Counted from the first letter of the stretch, positions 50,798 to 59,005 are shown. The stretch is 64,000 bases of DNA from Streptomyces sp. R21 (GCF_041051975.1 NZ_CP163435.1:6551001-6615000), one strand, 5' to 3'. Notes: generated by a model not told the origin, from the letters alone. Program-made: numbers and translations.

Positions 50798-51871
50798 TCA
50801 ACTCCGGTACTCGGCGGGTACGGACTTCGCCGCGATGCCCTCGAAGCGGTGGTCGAAGAGCGAGCCGACCTTGAACGGCTTCACGAAGCCGCCGTCGGCG
50901 AGCAGGTCGGCGGTCTCCTGCTCCCACTTGATCGCCTCGGCCCAACTCGACGGGAACAGCGGCTTGTTGGCGAGCGCGGTGATCGACTCGGCCTGGGCGA
51001 GGGTGAGGTTCTGGGTCTTGACGTAGAACTCCTTGTTCCAGGCGTCCGGGTGCTCGTACTGCCAGACCGCGCCCTTCGCCCAGTACGGGATGTACGCGGC
51101 GACCGCGGCGGCCTTCGCCTCGTCGGCCAGCACGGAGGCCGGTGCCCACAGGAGGTTGAGCAGGTCGACCACGTCGGTGGTGATGGCGCGGGCGCCCTTG
51201 GGCTCGTACTGCTTGAGGTACGCCGGTGCCTGCTGGTTGGCGAGCGGCGCGACATCGACCTGGCCGGCCTGGAGGGCGGTGAAGAACTGGTTGCTGGTCA
51301 GCGGCACCAGGTTCACGTCGTCGTACTTCAGCCCCGCCTTCTTCAACGCCCGCAGGAGTACGACACCTTGGGCCTGCCCCTGCGAGAAGGCGAGCTTCTT
51401 TCCCCTGAAGTCCTCGACGGTGCGGATGTCGCTGCCGGGCTTGGTGGCGAAGAGATAGTTGGGCTTGCGGGTGACGTTGATCGCGACGATCTTCGCGTCG
51501 TATCCCTGGAAGTGCGCCTGGATCGGCGGGATTCCCGCGTTGTTGGCGACGTCCAGGGACTTGGCGCGGAAGGCGTTGATGACATCGGGACCGGCGCCGA
51601 TGTTGGGCCAGTCGGCCACCGTGAAAGGCAGTTCACCGAACTTCGCGAGCTTGAACTCAAGCTGCTGCACGCCCTGGTAGGAGGCGATCTTCAGACTCGT
51701 ACCGGAAGGGACCTTGTCGGCCAGCGGAGCGGTCGACGCGCCCTTGGTCCCGGCGGCGGCACTGGTGCCCGCGCAGCCGCTGAGCCCGGCGACGGCGGCG
51801 GTGGCGCCGAGCAGCGAGGTGAGGAACAGCCGCCGGTCGACGCCGGGCAGGGACGGGTGCGCTGGTGACAT
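50798..51871 (-). CDS. Sulfonate-type substrate-binding lipoprotein
   Basis: A 357-residue periplasmic-type binding protein of the SsuA/TauA/NMT1 family. The signal has twin arginines (DRRLFLTSLLGATAAVAGL) and a lipobox LSGC, so it is probably a Tat-exported lipoprotein. The core shows VADWPNIGAGPDVINAF and ANNAGIPPIQAHFQG, which recall the sulfonate- and nitrate-binding pockets. ATG 51871 follows GGAG with a six-base gap. The frame is open further up, starting MQRLCSASP, but that extension lacks a ribosome site and precedes a normal signal peptide, so I reject it. The upstream region holds a promoter and a tiny cysteine-rich reading frame. Confidence 0.92.
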   Translation of the reverse strand: MSPAHPSLPGVDRRLFLTSLLGATAAVAGLSGCAGTSAAAGTKGASTAPLADKVPSGTSLKIASYQGVQQLEFKLAKFGELPFTVADWPNIGAGPDVINAFRAKSLDVANNAGIPPIQAHFQGYDAKIVAINVTRKPNYLFATKPGSDIRTVEDFRGKKLAFSQGQAQGVVLLRALKKAGLKYDDVNLVPLTSNQFFTALQAGQVDVAPLANQQAPAYLKQYEPKGARAITTDVVDLLNLLWAPASVLADEAKAAAVAAYIPYWAKGAVWQYEHPDAWNKEFYVKTQNLTLAQAESITALANKPLFPSSWAEAIKWEQETADLLADGGFVKPFKVGSLFDHRFEGIAAKSVPAEYRS

Positions 51872-52040
51872 GGGAAACTCCGTGAACTCAGCAGGAATGA
51901 AGCAGAATTCCGGGCAGGGGGAACCGGAAGGGGAAAGGCGCGCGAGAGGAGACGCACTGCACAGACGCTGCATGGGGAATCTGACAGATGGTCAGCGTGT
52001 CCATGTGCCCGCAACAAAGGCGCGGCAGGGCGTCAATATG

Positions 52041-52076
52041 TCAGCAACAGAGGGTGCGACAGCTCGTGAGCGGCAT
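52041..52076 (-). CDS. Candidate cysteine leader peptide of the sulfonate transporter operon
   Basis: An 11-codon reading frame, MPLTSCRTLCC followed directly by TGA, starts at 52076 on the minus strand, 169 bases before the binding-protein gene. It has no ribosome site, but TTGACA-N18-GAACAT ends seven bases before its ATG, so a transcript would begin at or near the start codon. Three of eleven codons are cysteine, two immediately before the stop. In mycobacteria, leaderless short frames with cysteine runs attenuate sulfur operons when cysteine is plentiful. A frame this short could be chance; the position makes it worth testing. Confidence 0.4.
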   Translation of the reverse strand: MPLTSCRTLCC

Positions 52077-52083
52077 GAATACG

Positions 52084-52113
52084 ATGTTCCCGGTGTTCGG
52101 CAAAGCCTGTCAA
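52084..52113 (-). promoter_or_regulatory. Putative promoter of the sulfonate transporter operon
   Basis: On the minus strand a consensus TTGACA (52113-52108) is followed after 18 bases by GAACAT (52089-52084). The next seven bases lead to the ATG of the short cysteine frame. The palindrome GAATTAATTC (52128-52137) lies just upstream. Confidence 0.5.
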
Positions 52114-52140
52114 CATTCGGAGTTTCTGAATTAATTCGAC

Positions 52141-53376
52141 TCAGGTGAGGGATTCGGAGAGGTCCGCCGCGGCCCCCAGCGGATTCCGGTAGAGGACGTC
52201 CAGAGCCACCGTGCCGCCCGCCACCGCCAGCACCGAATCCGGGAAGCTCGTCGGCGAGACGGACGCGGCCCGCTCCGGTCCGACCTCCGCGCGCAGGGCG
52301 GCGAGGCAGTCCTCCCGGTGGACGACCCCGACCTCGGTGACGACCACGACGTCCGGATTCAGCACGTCGAGCAGCAGCCCGGCCGCCCGCCCGACCATCC
52401 GGGCCCGCTCCACCAGCAGCCGTACGGCAACGGGGTCGCCGTCGGCCGCCGCGGCGACGATGTGCATCGGGTTCACGCCGTCGATGACGCCCGCCTCCCG
52501 CGCCCGCCGGCACAGCGTCCGTTCGCTCAACTCGACCTGGAGGCAGCCGACACGCCCGCAGTCGCACGGCTCCGTACCGGCCCCCAGCGGCAGATGGGCG
52601 ATCGCCCCGGCCTGCGAGCGGTGGCCGTGGTGCACCTCGTCGTGGGTGGCGAAGGCGGCGTCGACGACATTGCCGACGAACAGGTGCAGCACGCTCCGGC
52701 TGCCCCGCGCCCGCCCGAACAGCCGCTCCGCGTCGACCAACGCCCGCGCGTGCCCGTCCACATGCACCGGCAGCCCCGTGCGCGCGCCGATCACGTCCCG
52801 CACGGGCACATCGAGCCAGCCCAGCAGCGGATGCTCCACGATCGTCCCGGAGTCCCGGTCGACCCAGCCCCCGGCCGCCACCCCGACCCCCAACGCCGCA
52901 CGCCGGCCGGGAACTTCGGCCAGCAGGGCGTTCAGCCCGTCGGCGGCCCGGGCCAGCACCTGCCCCGGATCGGTGCGCCCGCCGTGCGGCAGCCGCCGCT
53001 CGGCCACCACGCGCCCGCGCAGATCGAGCACCGCGACGGTGGTGTACGGCACGGCCACATGCACCCCGCCGACCACGAACCGCCCGTCGTCCAGGTCGAC
53101 GGGTACATGCGGACGTCCGACCCCGTTGGACTGCCGGGGCGCGGCGGCCTCACGGATCAGCCCGAGTTCGGCGAACCGCGCGCAGTACTCCGTCACCGAC
53201 GCCGGGGACAGCCCGGTCAGCCGGGCGACGGTACTGCGCGCGACCGGCCCGTGCTCCAGCACGGACCGCAGGATGAGACTCGCACTGGTCCGCCGACGCG
53301 CACTGTCGGCGGCCCGCCGGGCGGCGACGGGAGTGGAGAGAGGGGAAGGGAGAGGTGGTGCCGCGGTACGGGACAT
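52141..53376 (-). CDS. ROK-family transcriptional regulator
   Basis: A 411-residue repressor. The N-terminal winged HTH (ILRSVLEHGPVARSTVARLTGLSPASVTEYC) is joined to a ROK sugar-kinase-like domain with GVGVAAGGWVDRDSG, HVDGHARALVDAERLFG, and the zinc motif CDCGRVGCLQ, in which the last acidic residue of the usual CxCGxxGCxE is replaced. ROK regulators normally respond to sugars or their phosphates. Here the gene stands directly upstream of the sulfonate transporter on the same strand, so it is either their regulator or a chance neighbour. ATG 53376 has GAGGAA eight bases upstream. A conserved-type leader peptide precedes it by 73 bases. Confidence 0.9.
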   Translation of the reverse strand: MSRTAAPPLPSPLSTPVAARRAADSARRRTSASLILRSVLEHGPVARSTVARLTGLSPASVTEYCARFAELGLIREAAAPRQSNGVGRPHVPVDLDDGRFVVGGVHVAVPYTTVAVLDLRGRVVAERRLPHGGRTDPGQVLARAADGLNALLAEVPGRRAALGVGVAAGGWVDRDSGTIVEHPLLGWLDVPVRDVIGARTGLPVHVDGHARALVDAERLFGRARGSRSVLHLFVGNVVDAAFATHDEVHHGHRSQAGAIAHLPLGAGTEPCDCGRVGCLQVELSERTLCRRAREAGVIDGVNPMHIVAAAADGDPVAVRLLVERARMVGRAAGLLLDVLNPDVVVVTEVGVVHREDCLAALRAEVGPERAASVSPTSFPDSVLAVAGGTVALDVLYRNPLGAAADLSESLT

Positions 53377-53449
53377 GGGAGTTCTTCCTCGGGAGCGGGT
53401 CCGACACTGCGCCGCTGAGTGCGACGAGCCGAATCCACTCCGCCCGCCG

Positions 53450-53533
53450 CTACCCGAGAAAACAGGTGGCCGTCCCTTGCCGCCGCAGGTCGACATAGCG
53501 ACGCGACGTGAAGTTCTCGGCCTGGGCAACCAT
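53450..53533 (-). CDS. Sulfur-operon leader peptide (RRYVDL...C type)
   Basis: A 27-codon frame starts at ATG 53533 and ends at 53450. It contains SRRYVDLRRQGTATC near its end, matching the pattern R-[HY]-V-D-L-x-R-x-x-[ST]-A-x-C of short peptides annotated as putative leader peptides upstream of actinobacterial sulfur genes. It has no ribosome site; TACCCT ends six bases before the ATG, as expected for a leaderless transcript. It lies upstream of the ROK gene and so of the whole sulfur locus, and probably acts as a cis attenuator sensing cysteine supply. The pattern is seen directly; the role is inferred. Confidence 0.7.
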   Translation of the reverse strand: MVAQAENFTSRRYVDLRRQGTATCFLG

Positions 53534-53826
53534 GGGGAAAGGGTAGGCGGGGAGCACTGATGACACCAGAGGGGGCGAAAGCATTCATTAGCGGCTCCGT
53601 CGCGGGGTCTTTGGCGGAACCCTACAGACGGACACTCACCCCCACTCCCACAGAACCGCCCCCACCTCAGTGACCGAGGTCACGCCCCGCAGGGTATGTG
53701 ACACCCCCTTTGTGAGAAGCCCACCATCCCCACGCTCCCCCCTTTGTCGACCGCTGACGGTGATCACTCCAACCCCCCTGGGATAGCGTCACCGTGTCCC
53801 GAACTGCCCTCACCCGCGGAGATCCC
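53534..53826. promoter_or_regulatory. Divergent control region between leader peptide/ROK and bioY
   Basis: This 293-bp gap contains an inverted repeat GTGACC-GA-GGTCAC (53670-53683), the palindrome GTGATCAC (53760-53767) and a TAGCGT hexamer (53784-53789) placed as a bioY minus-10 box. No further gene is seen. Confidence 0.45.
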
Positions 53827-54420
53827 ATGAGCACCGCCACCGCCCCCGCATCCGCACCGGCCCGCCCGGCCCAGGTCCTGGCCGACCTCCTCCCCGCCTC
53901 CCGCGTGCGGGACGCGGCCCTCGTCCTCGGCGGCGCCGCGCTCACCGGACTCGCCGCCCAGCTCTCCGTCCCCGTCCCGGGCAGCCCGGTACCGGTGACG
54001 GGCCAGACCTTCGCGGCCCTGCTCGTCGGCACCGCCCTCGGCACGAGCCGCGGCTTCCTCGCGCTCGCCCTGTACGCGCTGGCCGGCGTCGCCGGTGTGC
54101 CGTGGTTCGCGAACGGCAGCTCGGGCATCGCGGTCTCCTTCGGCTACATCATCGGCATGATGCTGGCGTCCGCCGCCGTGGGCGCCCTCGCCCGCCGCGG
54201 CGCCGACCGCTCGGTGCTCCGCACGGCGGGCACGATGCTGCTGGGCGAGGCGATCATCTACGCCGTGGGTGTGCCGTACCTGGCGGCCAGCGCCGGCCTC
54301 ACCGCGTCCGCCGCGATCGCGGCGGGCCTCACCCCGTTCCTGATCGGCGACGCGCTGAAGGCGGCCCTGGCGATGGGCGTGCTGCCCACCGCCTGGAAGT
54401 TCCTCAACCGCGAGAACTGA
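53827..54420 (+). CDS. bioY: Biotin transporter BioY
   Basis: A 197-residue membrane protein with about six helices, the substrate-binding S component of the biotin ECF transporter. The family signature PVTGQTFAALLVGTALG is followed by GVAGVPWFANGSSG and GYIIGMMLASAAVG. No energising ATPase or T component is adjacent, which is common for BioY. I use ATG 53827, which has GGAG five bases upstream and lies about 30 bases past the expected transcription start; a GTG at 53794 would lie at or before it. A hairpin shared with the convergent oxidoreductase follows. Confidence 0.93.
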   Translation: MSTATAPASAPARPAQVLADLLPASRVRDAALVLGGAALTGLAAQLSVPVPGSPVPVTGQTFAALLVGTALGTSRGFLALALYALAGVAGVPWFANGSSGIAVSFGYIIGMMLASAAVGALARRGADRSVLRTAGTMLLGEAIIYAVGVPYLAASAGLTASAAIAAGLTPFLIGDALKAALAMGVLPTAWKFLNREN

Positions 54421-54421
54421 C

Positions 54422-54453
54422 CACGCCAACGCAGTTCGACCGGCGTTGCCGTG
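54422..54453. terminator. Bidirectional hairpin between bioY and the FAD oxidoreductase
   Basis: CACGCCAACGC and GCGTTGCCGTG pair with one mismatch around a ten-base loop. It starts two bases after the bioY stop and ends two bases before the other stop. Confidence 0.55.
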
Positions 54454-54455
54454 AC

Positions 54456-55823
54456 TCAGGCGACGTTGTAGTTCCTGCGGAAGAGGTTCGCCGGGTCGTA
54501 CTGCGACTTCAGCCCGGCGAGCCTCTTCCGCGTTGCGGCGTCGTACAGCCCCTCCGTACGATCCCCGGCCCCGAACGCGAAGTTGAGCGCGCGCCCGATC
54601 GCCCACGGCGCGAGCACCGCGAACGCCGGATCCAGCGTCGCCCGCGCCGCCTCCCGCCCCGAACCGGGCGAGAGCATCGTCAACAGCCGTACGAGGAAAC
54701 GCCCTTCGCGGTGCGATACGGAGTTGGGCGCGTCCTTCTCCAGTGCCCCGCCCAGGTGGTTGATCTGCAGGACGCACATCGCCGGCGCGTCCGGCCCGGT
54801 GCGGGCGAGGAGTTCGGCCGCGGCCGGGGCGTCGACGTCCAGCTCGCGCAGCACCGCACTGTCGCCGTAGTAGGCGTGCGGGAAGTCCGGGTCGCTGTGG
54901 ATGGTGTGGCTTTCGGCGTACGGCATCTCGCGCAGCGAGTCCGCGAGCGTGGGCCCGATCTCCCGCAGCGGCGCGACGAGTCGCTCACCTTCCTCGGCGC
55001 TGCCCGTGTACGCGACGCGCACGGAGACGACGTACCGGCCGCGCAGGTGCGGCGGCATCCCGGGGACGTCCGGATACGGCACGGCCGCGAACGACGAGGT
55101 CAACCCGTCCGGCACGGTCCGCGTCCAGCGCTCGTACGCCCGCAGGATGCCCACCGGGTCGACCTCGCGCCCGTCGAAGGCGAGCGCCCCGCCGTACAGC
55201 CGGGCCACCGGCACCAGGCCGATCTCCAGCTCGGTGACGACCCCGAAGTTGTGGCCGCCGCCCAGCAGCGCCCAGTACAGATCGGGGTCCGACTCCCTTG
55301 TCACATGGCGCGGTCGCCCGTCCGCCGTGACGACGTCGAGGGAGCGCACATGGTCGGCGGCGTACCCGAACTCCCTTGCCAGGATGCCGAGTCCACCGCT
55401 CAGCGTGTACGACACGGCACCGACACCCGGCGCCGAACCGTTCAGCGGGGCGAGCCCGTGCGGCGCCGCCGCCTCGACGACCTGCCCCCAGCGCACGCCC
55501 GCCTGGACGCGGACGGTACGGGCCCCGGCGTCGACCGTCACGCCGTCCATCCGTCGCGTCGTGATCAGGACGCCCCCCTCCGCGGAGCCCGGCAGCCCGT
55601 GCCCGGTGGCCTGGACGCCGACGGGCAGGCCCTCGGCGGCCGCGTACGCCACCGCCCGTGTCACGTCATGTGCCGACGAGGCGGCGAAGACCGCGGCGGG
55701 ACGCTGGGCGAAACCGGTCTGGAACCCGGCGAGCTCCTCCTCGTACCGGCTGTCGCCGGGCCGCAGGACAAGGTCGTCGGCGCTGTTCCCAAGAGAATTC
55801 GTCACGCTGTTCATGACGCCCAC
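54456..55823 (-). CDS. FAD-linked oxidoreductase, berberine-bridge-enzyme type
   Basis: A 455-residue flavoprotein with an N-terminal FAD_binding_4 domain (FAASSAHDVTRAVAYAAAEG, VGVQATGHGLPGSAEGG, where the His may carry covalent FAD) and a C-terminal BBE motif ending YDPANLFRRNYNV. The second, cysteinyl FAD anchor of true berberine-bridge enzymes is not evident, so attachment is probably through His only. Substrates range from sugars to secondary metabolites and cannot be assigned. The GTG at 55823 has AAGAGG five bases upstream; ATG 55814 is an alternative. No signal peptide is present. Confidence 0.9.
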   Translation of the reverse strand: MGVMNSVTNSLGNSADDLVLRPGDSRYEEELAGFQTGFAQRPAAVFAASSAHDVTRAVAYAAAEGLPVGVQATGHGLPGSAEGGVLITTRRMDGVTVDAGARTVRVQAGVRWGQVVEAAAPHGLAPLNGSAPGVGAVSYTLSGGLGILAREFGYAADHVRSLDVVTADGRPRHVTRESDPDLYWALLGGGHNFGVVTELEIGLVPVARLYGGALAFDGREVDPVGILRAYERWTRTVPDGLTSSFAAVPYPDVPGMPPHLRGRYVVSVRVAYTGSAEEGERLVAPLREIGPTLADSLREMPYAESHTIHSDPDFPHAYYGDSAVLRELDVDAPAAAELLARTGPDAPAMCVLQINHLGGALEKDAPNSVSHREGRFLVRLLTMLSPGSGREAARATLDPAFAVLAPWAIGRALNFAFGAGDRTEGLYDAATRKRLAGLKSQYDPANLFRRNYNVA

Positions 55824-55888
55824 TCTGGCCTCTTAACCTGACATCCACCGTCAACATTTCCGAGCGTTCGAGCCTTCTTGCGACACGA

Positions 55889-55922
55889 CGACGCCCCCGC
55901 GGTGAGACCCGCGGGGGCGTCG
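55889..55922 (-). terminator. Hairpin terminator after the surface-protein gene
   Basis: CGACGCCCCCGCGG and CCGCGGGGGCGTCG form a perfect 14-bp stem with loop TGAGAC, 28 bases past the stop. Confidence 0.8.
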
Positions 55923-55950
55923 CCACTCCGTGCTCTGGGACCCCCTGGGG

Positions 55951-56673
55951 CTACGAGGCCTTCGGCTGAGGCTTCCGTCGGGTCCACCACAGACCCGCCG
56001 CTCCCGCGGAGATCAGCGTCGCACCGGCCGCGCCGAACGGCAGGAGCCGGCTCCCGACACCCGTCTTGGGCAGCTCGTCGCCACCGAGACCCACGGGCTG
56101 GTTGTCCGTGTCGAGCAGCAGCGGTGTGGTGGGCGCGTTCGGCGTCGGCTTGTTCGTACCGAAGGGAACCGGTCCCTGTTGCCAGTACGTCTTCTTACCG
56201 TCACCGCTCAGGACCGGAAGACAGATCTTTCCGGTCTTGCTCAGGTCGAAGGTCGCGGCGACGTCGTACGACTTCGACTTGCCCGCCCCAAGATTTCCGA
56301 CGTCACAACTGAAAGCGCTGTTCGAGCCCTTGGGTAGATCCTTTTCCGCAATCGCGGAGCAGCCCTCGACGCTCTTGACAGCCAGGCCGTCGAAACCGGC
56401 GACCACCATCTTGATCTTTCCGCTGTCCTTCGTCCCTTCGTTCTTTACCGTGGCGGTGATAGACGTCTTCTTTGTTCCGTTGTCGACCGTGATCTTCTCG
56501 GGCAGAAGGGTGATCAGCTTGACGCCGGCCGGTGCCTCGTCCATGGCCTTTCCCCCCTTGCTGCTGCCCGGTCCCTGGTCATCCGCCGTGGCGGTGAAGG
56601 GAAGGATCATCACCACCGAGAAAGATGCCGCGAGCAGCGATCCCGCGATGGCCGTCGTGTGACGAGAACTCAT
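55951..56673 (-). CDS. LPXTG-anchored surface protein of unknown function
   Basis: A 240-residue secreted protein. The signal peptide covers residues 1-30 (TAIAGSLLAASFSVVMILPF). A beta-rich DUF11-like adhesin domain follows (TSITATVKNEGTKDSGKIKMVV, with two cysteines in EGCSAIAE and SAFSCDVG that could form a disulfide). The C-terminus is a classic sorting signal: LPKTG, a hydrophobic helix (LLPFGAAGATLISAGAAGLWW) and the basic tail TRRKPQPKAS. Sortase would attach it to peptidoglycan. It diverges from a Ser/Thr kinase gene. The coding DNA is richer in AT than its neighbours and uses codons such as AAA and GAA more often. Confidence 0.88.
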   Translation of the reverse strand: MSSRHTTAIAGSLLAASFSVVMILPFTATADDQGPGSSKGGKAMDEAPAGVKLITLLPEKITVDNGTKKTSITATVKNEGTKDSGKIKMVVAGFDGLAVKSVEGCSAIAEKDLPKGSNSAFSCDVGNLGAGKSKSYDVAATFDLSKTGKICLPVLSGDGKKTYWQQGPVPFGTNKPTPNAPTTPLLLDTDNQPVGLGGDELPKTGVGSRLLPFGAAGATLISAGAAGLWWTRRKPQPKAS

Positions 56674-56753
56674 GTTCGTCCCCCTTGCGTCCCCCTGGAC
56701 TGCGCCTGAATTCGCAGTACTTGAAGAGGTACCACAAGATTTCTCCGCACTAT

Positions 56754-56825
56754 GCTGGTACGGCATGAAGTGTGACCAAGTGTTTCTGAGCTGGTACAAC
56801 CTGAAATTCGATCAGGTGTTTCTGG
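56754..56825. repeat. Two 36-bp tandem repeats in the divergent promoter region
   Basis: Copies at 56754-56789 and 56790-56825 match at 27 of 36 positions. They begin GCTGGTAC and end GTGTTTCTG. The block sits between the surface-protein and kinase genes, is AT-rich, and ends 68 bases before the kinase start. It probably holds direct-repeat operators. Confidence 0.75.
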
Positions 56826-56893
56826 TGTGACGGCAGTTGAGGGGGTGCAGGGGATTGCCGGGAAGTACGCATGGCGGTGTTCCAGGATTACTG

Positions 56894-59005
56894 GTGACGG
56901 GTCGCTATCGGCTGGACGAAAGCATCGGTCAGGGGGGAATGGGGCGGGTGTGGCGGGCCACCGATCAAATGCTCGATCGCCAGGTGGCCGTCAAGGAAAT
57001 GCGGATAGACGGACTCGACCCCGAGGACACCCGCACGCGCCGGGAACGCACGCTGCGCGAGGCCAGGGCCACCGCCCGGATCGACCACCCCAACGTCGTG
57101 CGCGTGTACGACGTCGTGGACGAGGGCGAGCGGCTGTGGATCGTCATGGAGCTGGTCGCCGGACGCTCCCTCGAACAGATGGTCATCGAGGACGGGCCGC
57201 TCGGCATCCGCGACGCGGCGCGCATCGGGCTCGGGCTCGTCGCCGCCCTGCGCCAGGTGCACGCCGGAGGCGTACTGCACCGCGACATCAAGCCGGGCAA
57301 CGTCCTGGTCGAACGCGGCGGCCACCGCGTCGTCCTGACCGACTTCGGTATCGCAGCGATCCAGGACGCGAAGGCCCTCACGATGGTCGGCATGATCGTC
57401 GGTTCGCCCGACTACATGGCGCCCGAGCGCATCTCCGGCCGCCCGCAGGGCCCGCCGTCCGACGTCTGGTCCCTGGGCGCGACCCTCTGCGCCGCCCTCG
57501 GCGGACGCTCCCCCTTCTCCCGCGACACGACACTCGCGACGCTGCACGCCGTCCTGTACGAGGAGCCGGAACTCCCCGCCGACGCAGGGGGGCTGCACGA
57601 CATCCTGGCCGCACTCCTGGAGAAGGAACCGTCGCTCCGCCCCGGCCTGCCGGAAGTGGCCACGGCCCTGGAACCGATCGCGTTCCCGGGGCCCCCACCG
57701 GCGCCGACACTCCCACAGGTTCCGATACCCCCACCGGCGCGGAGACAGGAAACGGAGCCGGAATACCTGGGACCGCCACGCCCGGAACCGGAGCAAGAAC
57801 TGGAGCAAGAGCGAGAACGAGAGAAGGAGAAAGAGCCAGAGCCAGAACGAGAGCAGGTCCTGGACACCCCCCTCGTACGCGCCGCACGCCATCCCCAGTC
57901 ACAGCAGCCACAACAGGCGCCGCCTCCACCCCCCGAGGCCCCTGTGCCCCCGAACGGCCGGATCGGCGCCGTAGACCCGAGGCGCCCGGAGCCGGCGCAC
58001 GACGTAACACCGCCTCCGCGCACACCGACCTGGTGGCACCCACCGGTCACCGAAGAACCCCCACCCGAGGAACCCGCCTCCGAAGCACCCGCTCCTGCCG
58101 TCGCCCAGCCCAACCACCACCCGCCCACACACGCCCCCGAGGGCGTAGTCGCGCCCCCCGCCGAGGCGGCCAACGCCTCCACCGAGGTCCCGCCGGAGCG
58201 GAGCCTCGAAGTCCGCTCGGAGACGCCGTCCTCGCTCCCCAGGGCGGACGCGCCGACCGCACCCCTGCTGGCGTCGCCCCGGCCTCACCCCAAGCCTCCG
58301 GACGACCTCCCCAAGCCCCCGGACGACCTCCTCGGCCCCGCCGTGCCGGCCGGCCCGCGGCGGAGCAGGCGCAGGATGGGCCTCGCCGCCGCCGGGGGAG
58401 TGGTCGCGGCGGGAGCCGTGGCCTGGCTGGTGGTCGCCACGACCGGCGGATCGTCCGACGACAAGGGCGGTTCCTCCTCGGCCTCGTCGCACTCCGCCTC
58501 GTCCGGGACGACCGGCGGCCCGTCGTCCCTGTCGCCCACCGTCGATGGCACCTCGCGCCCGCCGAGCACTCTGGCCAGCACCCCGCCGGGCTCGCGCACG
58601 GAGGGCGGGATGTACGCGTGGGTCCCGCCCGAGGGCTGGACGCGGAAGGTGGTCACCGCCATCGAGGTGCACTACGTCTCCCCCGACCACCAGCAGGAGA
58701 TCCTGGCCAACGCGAAGGACGCCAGCGGTGACCTGTTGGAGCGGTGGCAGATAGAGGAGCAGAACCACACCAGCAAGGGGATGGACTACAAGAGGGTCCG
58801 CCTGGAGAACACCACGTTCCGCAGTGGGTCGGCCGTCGTCTGGGAGTACTACGTCACGGTCAAGGGCAAGTACTGGCACGTCCGACTGCTCGGCTTCCGC
58901 AGCGGCGGAACGTCGTACGAGATCGACACCTGGTACCGCCCGGACATCGAGGACACCGCGGTCCCGGTCTACGAGAAGGTGAAACAGAGCTTCACGCCCA
59001 GGTGA
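56894..59005 (+). CDS. Transmembrane serine/threonine protein kinase (PknB-like)
   Basis: A 703-residue Hanks-type kinase. The Gly loop is IGQGGMG (residues 11-17), Lys34 in VAVKEM, HRDIKPGN with Asp131, DFG at 150-152 and APE at 176-178, so all catalytic residues are intact. A long Pro/Glu-rich linker includes a highly charged run (EQELEQEREREKEKE). One transmembrane helix (AAAGGVVAAGAVAWLVVATT) leads to an outer domain of about 150 residues with GMYAWVPPEGWTRKV and WEYYVTVKGKYWHVRLLGF, not PASTA. GTG 56894 has AGGA six bases upstream. An in-frame TTG at 56837 is unlikely. It may sense the envelope and act with the divergent surface protein. Confidence 0.9.
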   Translation: MTGRYRLDESIGQGGMGRVWRATDQMLDRQVAVKEMRIDGLDPEDTRTRRERTLREARATARIDHPNVVRVYDVVDEGERLWIVMELVAGRSLEQMVIEDGPLGIRDAARIGLGLVAALRQVHAGGVLHRDIKPGNVLVERGGHRVVLTDFGIAAIQDAKALTMVGMIVGSPDYMAPERISGRPQGPPSDVWSLGATLCAALGGRSPFSRDTTLATLHAVLYEEPELPADAGGLHDILAALLEKEPSLRPGLPEVATALEPIAFPGPPPAPTLPQVPIPPPARRQETEPEYLGPPRPEPEQELEQEREREKEKEPEPEREQVLDTPLVRAARHPQSQQPQQAPPPPPEAPVPPNGRIGAVDPRRPEPAHDVTPPPRTPTWWHPPVTEEPPPEEPASEAPAPAVAQPNHHPPTHAPEGVVAPPAEAANASTEVPPERSLEVRSETPSSLPRADAPTAPLLASPRPHPKPPDDLPKPPDDLLGPAVPAGPRRSRRRMGLAAAGGVVAAGAVAWLVVATTGGSSDDKGGSSSASSHSASSGTTGGPSSLSPTVDGTSRPPSTLASTPPGSRTEGGMYAWVPPEGWTRKVVTAIEVHYVSPDHQQEILANAKDASGDLLERWQIEEQNHTSKGMDYKRVRLENTTFRSGSAVVWEYYVTVKGKYWHVRLLGFRSGGTSYEIDTWYRPDIEDTAVPVYEKVKQSFTPR

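Noticed and set aside
51872..51973. N-terminal extension of the sulfonate-binding protein beginning MQRLCSASP
   Set aside because: There is no ribosome site, and the true start at 51871 gives a normal Tat/lipoprotein signal.
56837..56893. TTG start for the Ser/Thr kinase
   Set aside because: It adds 19 residues unlike kinase N-termini. The GTG at 56894 starts directly before the Gly loop, as is usual, and has an AGGA site.
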